The notes below the pieces were generated by a model. The model was not told the origin of the DNA, did no database searches, and worked only from the letters and a program-made list of their open reading frames with translations. The position numbers were made by a program, and so were the translations under genes. Source: Daejeonella lutea (lineage in GTDB: Bacteria > Bacteroidota > Bacteroidia > Sphingobacteriales > Sphingobacteriaceae). From it: a DNA stretch of 64,000 nucleotides. The DNA lies in contig NZ_FUYR01000002.1 in NCBI RefSeq assembly GCF_900168015.1, positions 826,932-890,931 of the forward strand, in the 5' to 3' direction. This document shows positions 1 through 8,578 of the stretch, in pieces. The number at the start of each line of letters is the position of its first letter. The first letter of the stretch is position 1.

Positions 1-2615
1 GCATACAACTTGCCTCTGCCGATAGGTGCTTCGAAGGCGGTCACGCCATCCTGTAAATATTCTTGTCCCCATGCCCAACCGCTGCGTAGCGATTTAGCTT
101 CAGAAAACCACATAAGAGGTTTGATCGTGCCTTTCGTTATTGCGTCAGTTTGGACGCGGAAAACCGGGCTGTTATCAAAATAAACATCAGCCTGTTCAGG
201 CATACCCCAGGCTGCTGGCTGAGAATTATCAACTTTGACTTTTAATACGCTGCCAGGCACATAATACTTTTCAGGAGCCAATCTTATATCCTTACCGTTC
301 GTGCCAATTTCAACCAAATGATTCTTAACCGGCAAGCCAAGGTGGTAGGCAATGTTAGTGCTGCTACCAATGGTGACGATTTTACCGCCATTCTCCATGA
401 ATTTCTTAATTTGTGGTATGGATTTGTCGGCAGTTATACGACCAGTTTGCTTTTTATATTCTTCAGGAATATTCTCCAAATTTGGCACAGACCCAGCCGT
501 ACTAACAAGCTGGGGGTTATAAGCCGGAATTGCTCCAGTGACGAAAATTATTACATCATATTTAGAATTTAGATCACCGGCGTCGATCTCCTGAGGATAT
601 AAGATCGAAGCTTTGAAATTATATTGCTCCATCAGAAATCTTACCCATCCGGCCGACATAGAGCCACCGTACGTATCCCATAATGCAATACGAAGGCCTG
701 AAATCTTTGTCGTATTTCGGGGTGTTGCTGAAGCACTTCTTACTTCCAGACCCGGACTCGCAATTTGACTTTTAAGGATAACTTTGCTCTTTTCAGTGGA
801 TGGTATGTAGAAATCGCCCGCTTCTGATCCGCTGTTAATTCGTGAAACAATCTGTCCTGCATTCAGCAGCTCGTTCACAGCTTTGAAAGCATTATTAGAC
901 TGGCCATTTATAAAATATCCATTGGCAGCGGCCAGGAGCTTTATTTCAAGCTTTTGTAGTTCGCCATAAGGTAAACGCTGGAACGGGCCCTGAAAATCAT
1001 CCAGGATGCGATCAAATCTAACATTCATTAAATAAGCGAGTGTCCAGCCTGCAGCATCATATGGGGCTACAGGCGGACCGCCTTCGTATTTAAAATCGTT
1101 AGGGTGATCCTGCGGTTCAAACATATCAATAACATGAGGCCTGAATGCCTGGGCAGTTTTAATCACATATGAACCTTTAGGATAATTCTTGCCTGCAACC
1201 GTAAAATTATCAGTCGCTCTGTGAACAAGCACACCTGTCCTTATCAAAGCATTCACAAACTTAATGGCTGTTGGAAAATCATCTTGATTTGCAGAGATTA
1301 TATATCCCCGGGGGTCACGGTTTTTTTTATCAAGCATGACGCTGTCGTAATATCTGGTTGGCAACTGCGTTGGGGTACGTGCCATTTTGGATTCTTTCTG
1401 GTACGCAAGATTAATCGCATCGATTTTACTTGGAGACAGAGCCCAATAATCCTTGCTGCCACGATCTATGGAATTTTTTCCCATACGATAGATATTGAAC
1501 AGCAGTTCATCCCGATATCGTTGTGCATAGTTTAATACGGCATAATTCATGGACACGGAATAATCAATTGACTGTCGGAAATGCCATTTTTGAGGCGTTA
1601 CTGGGAAAGTTGTTCCTCCGTTTGGTATCAGACGGTAGGGGACTAATGGAATTTCCGAGGGAGTTGGGCCGCCAACAGTTTCCGTGAGAAGTCCGATAAT
1701 ATTATGGAAATATGTAGTTGTCCGTAATCCGCCATTATACCAAGTTGAATAAACAGAACCATATTTTTGCGTGTAACCGGGTTTGTTTTCAGCATTGAGT
1801 CTGTTGTTCATAGCTGCACCCAGCGCATCAATGCTTGTCATGATAATAGGATCGAAAACATAGTTAAACGGATCGCGGTACGGCGCCCCAGCCACTATTG
1901 ATCCGGGAGGGCCAGCCTGATGGTGGTTGTACATGATCTGTGGCAACCATTCAATAAATAATTGATTCGCGATATTCTGGCTTTCTTTGAGGTTAAGCAT
2001 AAAGAAGTCACGGTTATTATCGTGACCAGCATATTTTTCATACAAACGAGGAAGTCCCTGCAGACTTCGTTTTGCAGGTTCCTTCTCCCTTAAATACCAA
2101 TTGCTAACAAGCTCATGTCCGTCCGGATTAGCGTGTGTCATTAAAATAATTGTATTTTCTAGAATTCGCATTGTTTCGGCATCGGTTCTGTTTGTCAATT
2201 GCCACGCAGTTTCGATGAGCTGATGAATTCCTAAGGTTTCAGTGGCATGCAATCCGCCATCGATCCAAACCACGGCCTTGCCCTCATCCGACAGCGCTTT
2301 TGCCTCCTGTTCGCTCAGTCCTTCTGCATGAGCTAGTTTTTGAGAAATCTCTTTATACCGTGCTAGTTTTTTTAAGTTTTCAGGAGAGGAAATGATCAGC
2401 ATATACTGTGATCTTCCTTCTTCGGTCTTGCCAATTTCTACCAAATCAACGCGATCACTTGCGGCGAGTTTTTTGAAATACGCCTCAGTCTGTGTGTTTG
2501 TAGTCAGCTGATAATCATCACCAATATCAAATCCGAAATGTTCTTTAGGTGAAACTTGTGAGTACACGCTGTTTATAAGGAATAAACACGCGATAAAAGA
2601 GTAAAATTTAAGCAT
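1..2615 (-). CDS. Secreted M14 family zinc carboxypeptidase-like protein (C-terminus beyond window)
   Basis: I translated the minus strand from the ATG at 2615; the frame stays open to base 1, about 871 residues, so the C-terminus is missing. Residues 1-20 form a signal peptide ending in YSQ. Peptidase M14 hallmarks follow in order: H123-x-x-E126 zinc ligands (GLHATE), the HANPDGHE segment near 161-168, NNRDFF near 200-205 (substrate-binding Asn-Arg), a second His in NHHQAGP near 231, and a Glu in LLTETVGG as the likely general base. After about residue 650 there is a segment resembling a class I glutamine-amidotransferase-like fold (LWDTYGG, then DVIIFVTG). It is probably an exported peptidase acting on peptides in the periplasm or outside. 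The family is secure; the substrate is unknown. Confidence 0.9.
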   Translation of the reverse strand, partial: MLKFYSFIACLFLINSVYSQVSPKEHFGFDIGDDYQLTTNTQTEAYFKKLAASDRVDLVEIGKTEEGRSQYMLIISSPENLKKLARYKEISQKLAHAEGLSEQEAKALSDEGKAVVWIDGGLHATETLGIHQLIETAWQLTNRTDAETMRILENTIILMTHANPDGHELVSNWYLREKEPAKRSLQGLPRLYEKYAGHDNNRDFFMLNLKESQNIANQLFIEWLPQIMYNHHQAGPPGSIVAGAPYRDPFNYVFDPIIMTSIDALGAAMNNRLNAENKPGYTQKYGSVYSTWYNGGLRTTTYFHNIIGLLTETVGGPTPSEIPLVPYRLIPNGGTTFPVTPQKWHFRQSIDYSVSMNYAVLNYAQRYRDELLFNIYRMGKNSIDRGSKDYWALSPSKIDAINLAYQKESKMARTPTQLPTRYYDSVMLDKKNRDPRGYIISANQDDFPTAIKFVNALIRTGVLVHRATDNFTVAGKNYPKGSYVIKTAQAFRPHVIDMFEPQDHPNDFKYEGGPPVAPYDAAGWTLAYLMNVRFDRILDDFQGPFQRLPYGELQKLEIKLLAAANGYFINGQSNNAFKAVNELLNAGQIVSRINSGSEAGDFYIPSTEKSKVILKSQIASPGLEVRSASATPRNTTKISGLRIALWDTYGGSMSAGWVRFLMEQYNFKASILYPQEIDAGDLNSKYDVIIFVTGAIPAYNPQLVSTAGSVPNLENIPEEYKKQTGRITADKSIPQIKKFMENGGKIVTIGSSTNIAYHLGLPVKNHLVEIGTNGKDIRLAPEKYYVPGSVLKVKVDNSQPAAWGMPEQADVYFDNSPVFRVQTDAITKGTIKPLMWFSEAKSLRSGWAWGQEYLQDGVTAFEAPIGRGKLY

Positions 2616-2652
2616 AGCTATAGGTTAGTTGGATGCAAGATAAGATAGAAAT

Positions 2653-2757
2653 GAGTGAGAACAAAGCGCACGGAGCAAAGAACGGGTAATTGCTCATTAT
2701 GAATGACTCTGGTAACTATCATTGTACGTGTCAGCCTTTGTTCCGTGTTCTTTACTC
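2653..2757. repeat. Imperfect inverted repeat with GGARCAAAG core in the divergent spacer
   Basis: The left arm (2653-2680) and right arm (2735-2757) are related as an imperfect inverted repeat: each reads as GAGTRARGAAC followed by ACGGARCAAAG. The element lies between the divergent peptidase and EcsC-like genes. Purine-rich GGAGCAAAGAAC words also appear at 47163-47174. No transposase or target duplication is visible. Confidence 0.45.
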
Positions 2758-2805
2758 GATTTTACTAACTTCATCACAAAACCACAATATATCTGTTAAT
2801 CCACC

Positions 2806-3543
2806 ATGACCCCTTACGAACAGCAAGCCTATCGCGATCTTGAAATTTGGAAGCTGAAAATCAGGAAAAAGCCATCCTTGTTTAATTATGCTGCAAAAAG
2901 TCTCCAAAACAGGATCAATAAATGGATTCCTGAGAGGGTTCATCACGCAATTACCGTAGCAATTGAAAAAATGGTGAAGGCAGTGCTTTTTGGTGCAAAA
3001 CACACAACCAAAGAGCCCCGGAAAGATAGTTCTTTACAGCTCAGGGAGGCATTGGTCAGGGAACGTATAGAATTTTACAGAAAAGCCGCTTCGGCGGAAG
3101 GCGCAGTGACGGGAGCAGGCGGAATACTTCTTGGACTCGCTGATTTCCCGCTTCTCATCGGGATTAAAGTTAAGCTCCTGTTTGATATCGCCTCGATTTA
3201 CGGTCACGATGTGAAAAATTATAAGGAGAGACTTTACATTCTCCATGTTTTTCAACTAGCGTTTTCAAGTCAGCAGGGTCGAAACGAAGTTTTTAAGCAA
3301 ATGGAAAACTGGGAGTACTATCAGCGTACCCTGCCGGACGACGTGGATGAATTTGATTGGCGAACTTTTCAGCAGGAATACAGAGATTACATCGATCTCG
3401 CAAAGATGGCTCAGTTGATTCCTGTTATCGGAGCCGCTGTTGGTGCAATTGTCAACTATAAATTGATCAATAAACTGGGCGAAACGGCGATCAACTGCTA
3501 TAGGATGAGAAAAATTAGTTCATTAAGGATAGTAAAGCACTAA
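2806..3543 (+). CDS. EcsC family protein
   Basis: A 245-residue protein with the EcsC-family layout: a basic amphipathic N-terminal half (residues 1-90), then a Gly/Ala-rich hydrophobic stretch near 95-125 (GAVTGAGGILLGLADFPLLIGIKVKLLFDIASIYG), and a second Gly/Ala-rich hydrophobic helix near 195-220 (LIPVIGAAVGAIVNYKLINKLGETA). Both segments are typical of the family. The Bacillus founder is linked to an ABC transporter, but no transporter is adjacent here. It is convergent with the DinB-like gene, 31 bp apart. Family call is good; biochemical role is unknown. Confidence 0.8.
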   Translation: MTPYEQQAYRDLEIWKLKIRKKPSLFNYAAKSLQNRINKWIPERVHHAITVAIEKMVKAVLFGAKHTTKEPRKDSSLQLREALVRERIEFYRKAASAEGAVTGAGGILLGLADFPLLIGIKVKLLFDIASIYGHDVKNYKERLYILHVFQLAFSSQQGRNEVFKQMENWEYYQRTLPDDVDEFDWRTFQQEYRDYIDLAKMAQLIPVIGAAVGAIVNYKLINKLGETAINCYRMRKISSLRIVKH

Positions 3544-3574
3544 TTCGGCAAAAATTTATCGCCTTGCCTAAGCT

Positions 3575-4120
3575 TTAAAATAATTTCTCATTGGGAGGTT
3601 TGATCCCTTTTAACCTCAGATAAATAGTTGCCTGTGCCCGGTGATGAGTTTGATGCTCAAAAGCTTTATTGAGCCAGCCATATTGGGTAGCATCATAATT
3701 TCCACGTCGGACAATATTGCTAAGTCTTGAGGCATCAAGATTTTTGATGGATTCGATGGCAAAATCGTAGGCCTGCATTACCACCTGAGTCAATGCAGAT
3801 TTTGTCTTTAATTCATCCATTTTCTCAAGAGCTTTTCCTTGAAATATTGGCGTAGCACCAGTGCCACTAACAATTAGTCCTATTGTGCCCTGGGACATAT
3901 GCAGCATTTGTTCAGAAAAACTTCTCACATCCGGCGTTGGTTTGAAGCCCATTCCTTCTTCCGGCATAGCATCCAGATATTCTTTGGTATAAACTTTTGC
4001 CCGTTCCCAGTCTGCGATCATATGTCCCTTGATCATTTCATCCGTCATACCCTGTCCAAAAAGCGAACTGCTAAATATAATTGCTCCGCAAATACATAAT
4101 ATATATCTCATGCTCTTCAT
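3575..4120 (-). CDS. Exported DinB-superfamily protein
   Basis: A 181-residue protein with an N-terminal signal peptide (MRYILCICGAIIFSSSLFGQG). The rest is an all-helical DinB-type fold. The expected metal-binding His positions are HMSQG near residue 73 and a HQTHHRAQ cluster near 156-163 close to the C-terminus. DinB-fold proteins include metal-dependent thiol transferases and many uncharacterised members; an exported version would act in the periplasm. It is one of three DinB-superfamily genes within 5 kb (with 7202-8017 and 8022-8555). The substrate is unknown. Confidence 0.8.
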   Translation of the reverse strand: MKSMRYILCICGAIIFSSSLFGQGMTDEMIKGHMIADWERAKVYTKEYLDAMPEEGMGFKPTPDVRSFSEQMLHMSQGTIGLIVSGTGATPIFQGKALEKMDELKTKSALTQVVMQAYDFAIESIKNLDASRLSNIVRRGNYDATQYGWLNKAFEHQTHHRAQATIYLRLKGIKPPNEKLF

Positions 4121-4156
4121 AATTACAGTTCGATTTCGATTAAAATCATCAGGTGT

Positions 4157-5410
4157 TTAGCTAAGGAGATTTCCGGCAAAATCAACCCTGGTTTTAAATG
4201 GAAGCAGGTATTGGTCGGCAAGAATGGCAAATTCTTTTCTCGTTATTGGCCTTTTTAAATCGAACTTACTTTCGAACTTAAAGCTCTCCTTCCACCCCTC
4301 TTCAATTTCTTTCGACAGTTCGTTACCCCGGGTAGCGGTGAACATAAAAAGACTAATAGCATCTTCAATTGTCATAACATCTTTCTTGTTATCAGCAAAC
4401 CACAACTGGCTTCTCGAGTAGAATTCTCTCATAGGAGCCCGCAATTGTTCTGATGAAAAAGTGCCGGCAGTATCGAACTTTATCACATTATGTTCACCTA
4501 CTTTTGTTATAGCAGGCTTTAATAGTCCGCTAAGTGCCATCCGCTGGAAAGCTTGAAAATTCGGATCGTCTGGCTGTATATCTGACAAAGGAATTAGGTG
4601 CGCATCAAAAGTTAGCAACTCAGTCTGGACTGCTCTCACATTAATATTCTTTGTGGTGGTCTTGAAAAATGCACAATAAGAAGCGATAGTTCCCGCCGCT
4701 TGACCAACCGACATGTTCACAGGCCTGAATCCGGCCGTGCTTTTAGGAATGATAATAAAATTTTCAACTCCGGCGGGCAGAAATGCTCCCATCGAAACAG
4801 GCAAAATTGTTTTGGAGTTGGCCGTTCCTGTATATGCTGTTGCTACGGTACTGCGATACAACTTGGTGTTAAAGGGGTCTGCAACAGGATTAAGCATGGT
4901 TTTATTTGCATCAATTCGCAGTATAGACGCTATGAAAAGATTTTCAGTTGCATCAACAACAACATCCGTCTTAATTTTCTGTCCGTTTTTTAATCTGATT
5001 TCCCAACCCTTACCGTCCTTTTCTATCTTTTCCAGCGGGCTATTCAAAATAACCGTCAAATTTTTTGTAGTGTCGCTGATGCCTTTAATCATTTTGCCAT
5101 ATTGATCTTTTTTCATGTTGAGATCAAATGCTGCAACACTATCTTTCGCCCCGGGTTTCTTTTTATTTTTTCCTTGGTAATGGTTGTGAACTTTTTCCAG
5201 GTATAATAGATCTTCACTCGTCAGTTCAGGGCTGATCGCACTTGATTGAGTTAAAAATGCAGTTTTAGCCCCCGAACGCGCGGATTGTATCGATGCTGCA
5301 AAGCCGGGTGCGGTATTGCCTATCACCAAAACTCCTGTCTTGATTGTTTGAGCAGGAAGTGTGTGGCTGAGAACAGCCAAAATCATTATTGAAAAAAAAT
5401 ATTTGAACAT
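4157..5410 (-). CDS. Exported FAD-dependent oxidoreductase-like protein with SLH-like C-terminal segments
   Basis: A 417-residue protein with a signal peptide (ends LPAQT). A Rossmann dinucleotide fold follows: VLVIGNTAPGFAASIQSARSG near 27-48, and VVVDATENLF near 150. VGQAAGTIASYCAFF near 240 matches the FAD_oxidored (PF12831-like) family. The FAD fingerprint is degenerate: the second Gly of the loop is Asn, and the acidic residue normally ending the second strand is Gln (FLTQ). The C-terminal third (DIQPDDPNFQAFQRMALSGLLKP, then RPITRKEFAILADQYL) resembles S-layer-homology motifs. It is divergent from the amidase, 51 bp apart. The enzymatic activity may be altered or lost. Confidence 0.75.
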   Translation of the reverse strand: MFKYFFSIMILAVLSHTLPAQTIKTGVLVIGNTAPGFAASIQSARSGAKTAFLTQSSAISPELTSEDLLYLEKVHNHYQGKNKKKPGAKDSVAAFDLNMKKDQYGKMIKGISDTTKNLTVILNSPLEKIEKDGKGWEIRLKNGQKIKTDVVVDATENLFIASILRIDANKTMLNPVADPFNTKLYRSTVATAYTGTANSKTILPVSMGAFLPAGVENFIIIPKSTAGFRPVNMSVGQAAGTIASYCAFFKTTTKNINVRAVQTELLTFDAHLIPLSDIQPDDPNFQAFQRMALSGLLKPAITKVGEHNVIKFDTAGTFSSEQLRAPMREFYSRSQLWFADNKKDVMTIEDAISLFMFTATRGNELSKEIEEGWKESFKFESKFDLKRPITRKEFAILADQYLLPFKTRVDFAGNLLS

Positions 5411-5461
5411 CTCGTTATTTATAGCGTGTTAATTTACTGTTTCTTTTATTAAGTTTAATAC

Positions 5462-7156
5462 ATGAACAAGAAACGCAACTATATCAAACTTAATAGGCTA
5501 AGAAATAGTATTATCGGTTTGTCATGTGTATCTAGTTTTTTCCTTGGAGGATTTATTAGTCGCCAAGTCGATGAGCAAAAAATCACCATTGCTATGGTCA
5601 AAAATGCTCAGAAAATCATTGGTCTCGAATTTACGGATGCCGAGGCAGATTCAATGCTTGAAACCCTTGAAACCCGCCGAAAGAATTACGGTGAGCTGCG
5701 AAAGCTGAAAATGCCTAATGCAGTAGCACCTGCCTTGAATTTCAATCCCCTCCCGGCAGGATATGAATTTCCGGATAAAATAAGCGGTTTCAAAACCGCT
5801 GTTCCTTCTACCTTTAAATTAGAAGGTAAAAATGACGAACTCGCTTACAAAACAATTCCGCAGCTAGCACATTTGATTCGCACGAAACAAATCTCGTCCG
5901 TTGAATTAACACAGTTCTTTATTGACCGCTTGAGAAAATACGATCCTATTCTTGAGCACACCATTACAATCACTGAAATGCGGGCCATGACCCAAGCCCG
6001 CAAAGTTGACGCAGAGATTGCTGCAGGAAAGTACCGGGGCGTTCTTCACGGTATACCCTTTGGCGCAAAAGATTTGCTCGCCACGAAGGATTATAAAACA
6101 ACGTGGGGATCAGTTCCATACAAAGATCAGACAATCGAGACGGATGCGACGGTTATTACATTTCTTGAAAAAGCAGGGGCAGTACTGATCGCAAAAATGA
6201 CATTAGGTGAATTGGCTCAGGGGGATGTTTGGTTTGGGGGAAAGACAAAAAATCCTTGGGATATAAAACGTGGTTCCAGCGGCTCTTCAGCGGGATCTGC
6301 TTCTGCTGTAGCTGCAGGATGCCTCCCTTTCGCGATAGGATCAGAGACCTATGGATCTATTGTTTCGCCTTCGGCGGAGTGTGGCACGACCGGCTTGCGT
6401 CCGACTTTCGGCAGAATAAGCAAATATGGAGCAATGGCTTTAAGCTGGAGCATGGACAAACTTGGACCAATCGCGCGCAATGTTGAAGATTGTGCCATAG
6501 TCTTTAAGACGATACATGGGCCCGATGGAAAAGATCTGAGTGTGATCCCTGCTCCATTTAATTATTCGTCGGGAGGTTCAGGGACGCTCAAGGGGGTTCG
6601 TATCGGATATATCAAATCTGAGTTTTCAAGGAAAAGTGCTAACTCACTGAACGACAGTTTGACACTGGTGAAATTAACGGAGCTGGGCGCTATACTCGTA
6701 CCATTTGAAATGCCTGCTCTTCCATATGTTGAAATGAGTATTGCCTTATCTGCCGAAGCTGGCGCTGCCTTTGATGAACTGACTCTGACAAACCGGGAAG
6801 ATATGATGGTCAATCAAAATAAAGGTGCCCGGCCGAATGCTCTACGTGCGTCGAGATTTATTCCTGCGGTTGAATATATACAAGCTAACCGGGCAAGAAC
6901 CTTACTGATCGAGCAGCTTAATCAAAAAATGAAGGATTTTGATGCCTTTATCGCCCCAGCTTTTGGATTGAATCTAAGGGTTACAAACCTCAGCGGTCAT
7001 CCTTGTGTTGTGCTTCCCAATGGCTTCAGAAACGGGCTTCCAGGAAGTATTACGTTCACGGGTCAGCTTTTTGGTGAAGGGAAGCTGTTGCAAATCGCAA
7101 GAGCATATCAGATTGCAACCGGGTTTAACGACAAACATCCCGAACTCAATTTTTAA
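5462..7156 (+). CDS. Amidase signature family hydrolase with N-terminal signal/anchor
   Basis: A 564-residue protein. Residues about 14-33 are hydrophobic after a basic N-terminus, suggesting export or membrane anchoring. The amidase-signature region holds the Ser-cisSer-Lys triad: Lys203 in GIPFGAKDLL, cis-Ser in RGSSGSSAGSASA near 273-275, and nucleophile Ser299 in GSETYGSIVSPS. The nucleophile motif is unusual: the common DTGGSIR pattern is ETYGSIV here. About 120 residues precede the amidase domain. The family hydrolyses C-N amide bonds; the substrate cannot be told from sequence. It is divergent from the FAD-like gene and just upstream of two DinB-type genes on the same strand. Confidence 0.9.
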   Translation: MNKKRNYIKLNRLRNSIIGLSCVSSFFLGGFISRQVDEQKITIAMVKNAQKIIGLEFTDAEADSMLETLETRRKNYGELRKLKMPNAVAPALNFNPLPAGYEFPDKISGFKTAVPSTFKLEGKNDELAYKTIPQLAHLIRTKQISSVELTQFFIDRLRKYDPILEHTITITEMRAMTQARKVDAEIAAGKYRGVLHGIPFGAKDLLATKDYKTTWGSVPYKDQTIETDATVITFLEKAGAVLIAKMTLGELAQGDVWFGGKTKNPWDIKRGSSGSSAGSASAVAAGCLPFAIGSETYGSIVSPSAECGTTGLRPTFGRISKYGAMALSWSMDKLGPIARNVEDCAIVFKTIHGPDGKDLSVIPAPFNYSSGGSGTLKGVRIGYIKSEFSRKSANSLNDSLTLVKLTELGAILVPFEMPALPYVEMSIALSAEAGAAFDELTLTNREDMMVNQNKGARPNALRASRFIPAVEYIQANRARTLLIEQLNQKMKDFDAFIAPAFGLNLRVTNLSGHPCVVLPNGFRNGLPGSITFTGQLFGEGKLLQIARAYQIATGFNDKHPELNF

Positions 7157-7201
7157 TTTTGATCGCGAACGTAAACTTTGATAAACTGCGTATAGCTTTC
7201 C

Positions 7202-8017
7202 ATGATAGAAGTATTGCACCTTTTCCCGAAACTTAATGGTTCTTTGATTGAACTCATGGAAGATTTGTCGCCGGCCCAATGGAACAGTCCTACTATATGT
7301 AAAAAATGGACTGTAAAAGATATTGCCGCGCACCTGTTAGACACAGCTCTTCGCCGTGTGTCATCAGGGCGTGATGATTATTTTGGGCATGCTCCGGAAA
7401 TTTTGTCCTACCAGGATCTTTTGAATTTTTTAAATACGCTTAATGCTGAATGGGTGGAAGCATATAAGAGGGTAAGTCCGCAAGTTCTTGTTAGTCAAAT
7501 GTCAGTTGCACAAGATCAGTTTTACGACTACTTAAAAACGCTTGATCTTAAAGCACCTGCACTTTTTCCTGTCTCCTGGGCAGGAGAGGATGAATCTCAA
7601 AATTGGTTTGATGTATGCCGGGAGTATACAGAACGATGGCATCATCAACAGCAAATTCGACTAGCTGTCGGAGCAAAGTCAATATTGGATCATGAATTAT
7701 ACAACCCCTTCCTTAACATTAGTATGCTCGCTCTCCCCTTTCATTATAGAACAAAAAGCGCCCCTGAGGGAACTGTTGTCACGATCAGGGTAGTGGGGGA
7801 TGCAGGTGGAATATGGTCAATCGTAAGAAATAATAATTCATGGAAATTTTTGGGCACTGATTCAGATTCTCGAAATCAGGTCTTCATTGATCAAAATATA
7901 GCCTGGATGCTACTTTCAAAAGGACTGGATATTTATGAAGCCGAGCAGTATTGGCAAATAATTGGTGATTATGAACTCGGTTTTCATGCGCTAAAAATGA
8001 CAGCATTTATGGTTTGA
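7202..8017 (+). CDS. Maleylpyruvate isomerase N-terminal/DinB-like domain protein
   Basis: A 271-residue cytoplasmic protein. The N-terminal half has the helical pattern of mycothiol-dependent maleylpyruvate isomerase N-domains: LSPAQWNSPTICKKWTVKDIAAHLLD with a conserved His near residue 45, and YTERWHHQQQIRLAVG near 144-160 supplying the other metal-ligand His residues. A C-terminal mixed alpha/beta region, residues 180-271, looks like an SCP2-like or family-specific accessory domain. It ends 4 bp before the next DinB-type gene, so the two are probably co-transcribed. Bacteroidetes are not known to make mycothiol, so a different thiol or role is likely (inference). Confidence 0.75.
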   Translation: MIEVLHLFPKLNGSLIELMEDLSPAQWNSPTICKKWTVKDIAAHLLDTALRRVSSGRDDYFGHAPEILSYQDLLNFLNTLNAEWVEAYKRVSPQVLVSQMSVAQDQFYDYLKTLDLKAPALFPVSWAGEDESQNWFDVCREYTERWHHQQQIRLAVGAKSILDHELYNPFLNISMLALPFHYRTKSAPEGTVVTIRVVGDAGGIWSIVRNNNSWKFLGTDSDSRNQVFIDQNIAWMLLSKGLDIYEAEQYWQIIGDYELGFHALKMTAFMV

Positions 8018-8021
8018 TGCT

Positions 8022-8555
8022 ATGAAGAATATTATGGAACAATTAAAATACCCCAATGGAAAATTTGTGTATACTAACGATGTCGGCGAACTTGCGAATG
8101 CTATCGAAAGAATAAGTTCTTTGCCGGGTAAACTGCGTGAGGCTGTAAAAGGCTTAACAGATGCTCAGCTCGATACTCCATACCGTGAAGGAGGGTGGAC
8201 CATTCGTCAGGTTATTCACCATATACCTGATAGCCACATCAATGCGTACGTACGTTGTAAACTTGCCCTAACTGAACAAAGTCCAACCATTAAACCTTAT
8301 GATGAAGTTAAATGGGCTGAATGTGAAGAAGCGATGCACGGAGACATAAATTTGTCACTAAATTTGCTTGATTCGCTGCATGGAAGATGGGTAAGTTTCC
8401 TCAGCTCACTAAGTGCCGAGGATCTTGAACGGACTTATTATCATCCCGTAAATAAGAAGGAATCAAAGCTAAAAGAAGTTGTGTGTATGTATGCATGGCA
8501 TGGCGACCATCACCTTGCACATATCACGAGCACAAAGGACAGAAAAAAATGGTAG
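8022..8555 (+). CDS. YfiT/BstA-type putative metal-dependent DinB hydrolase or thiol transferase
   Basis: A 177-residue protein closely matching the YfiT/BstA family in length and motifs: YREGGWTIRQVIHHIPDSHINAYVRCKLALTE near 48-84, and a C-terminal WHGDHHLAHI near 158-167, together giving the metal-binding His triad. Family members bind a divalent metal; some transfer bacillithiol. A second in-frame ATG at 8034 could also be the start. The stop codon is inside the left arm of the downstream terminator hairpin. It follows the maleylpyruvate-isomerase-like gene by 4 bp. Confidence 0.85.
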   Translation: MKNIMEQLKYPNGKFVYTNDVGELANAIERISSLPGKLREAVKGLTDAQLDTPYREGGWTIRQVIHHIPDSHINAYVRCKLALTEQSPTIKPYDEVKWAECEEAMHGDINLSLNLLDSLHGRWVSFLSSLSAEDLERTYYHPVNKKESKLKEVVCMYAWHGDHHLAHITSTKDRKKW

Positions 8556-8576
8556 GCCTGACAGCCTACCATTTTT
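8545..8576. terminator. Bidirectional intrinsic terminator
   Basis: Perfect 13-bp stem (8545-8557 with 8564-8576), loop CTGACA, A-tract on the left arm and T-tract on the right. It lies between the convergent YfiT-like gene and the beta-barrel gene, and contains the YfiT-like stop codon. Confidence 0.9.
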
Positions 8577-8578
8577 AA

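Noticed and set aside
318-1535. Plus-strand open frames opposite the M14 peptidase
   Set aside because: They are in the antisense of a continuous, motif-bearing minus-strand frame and show no protein-like features.
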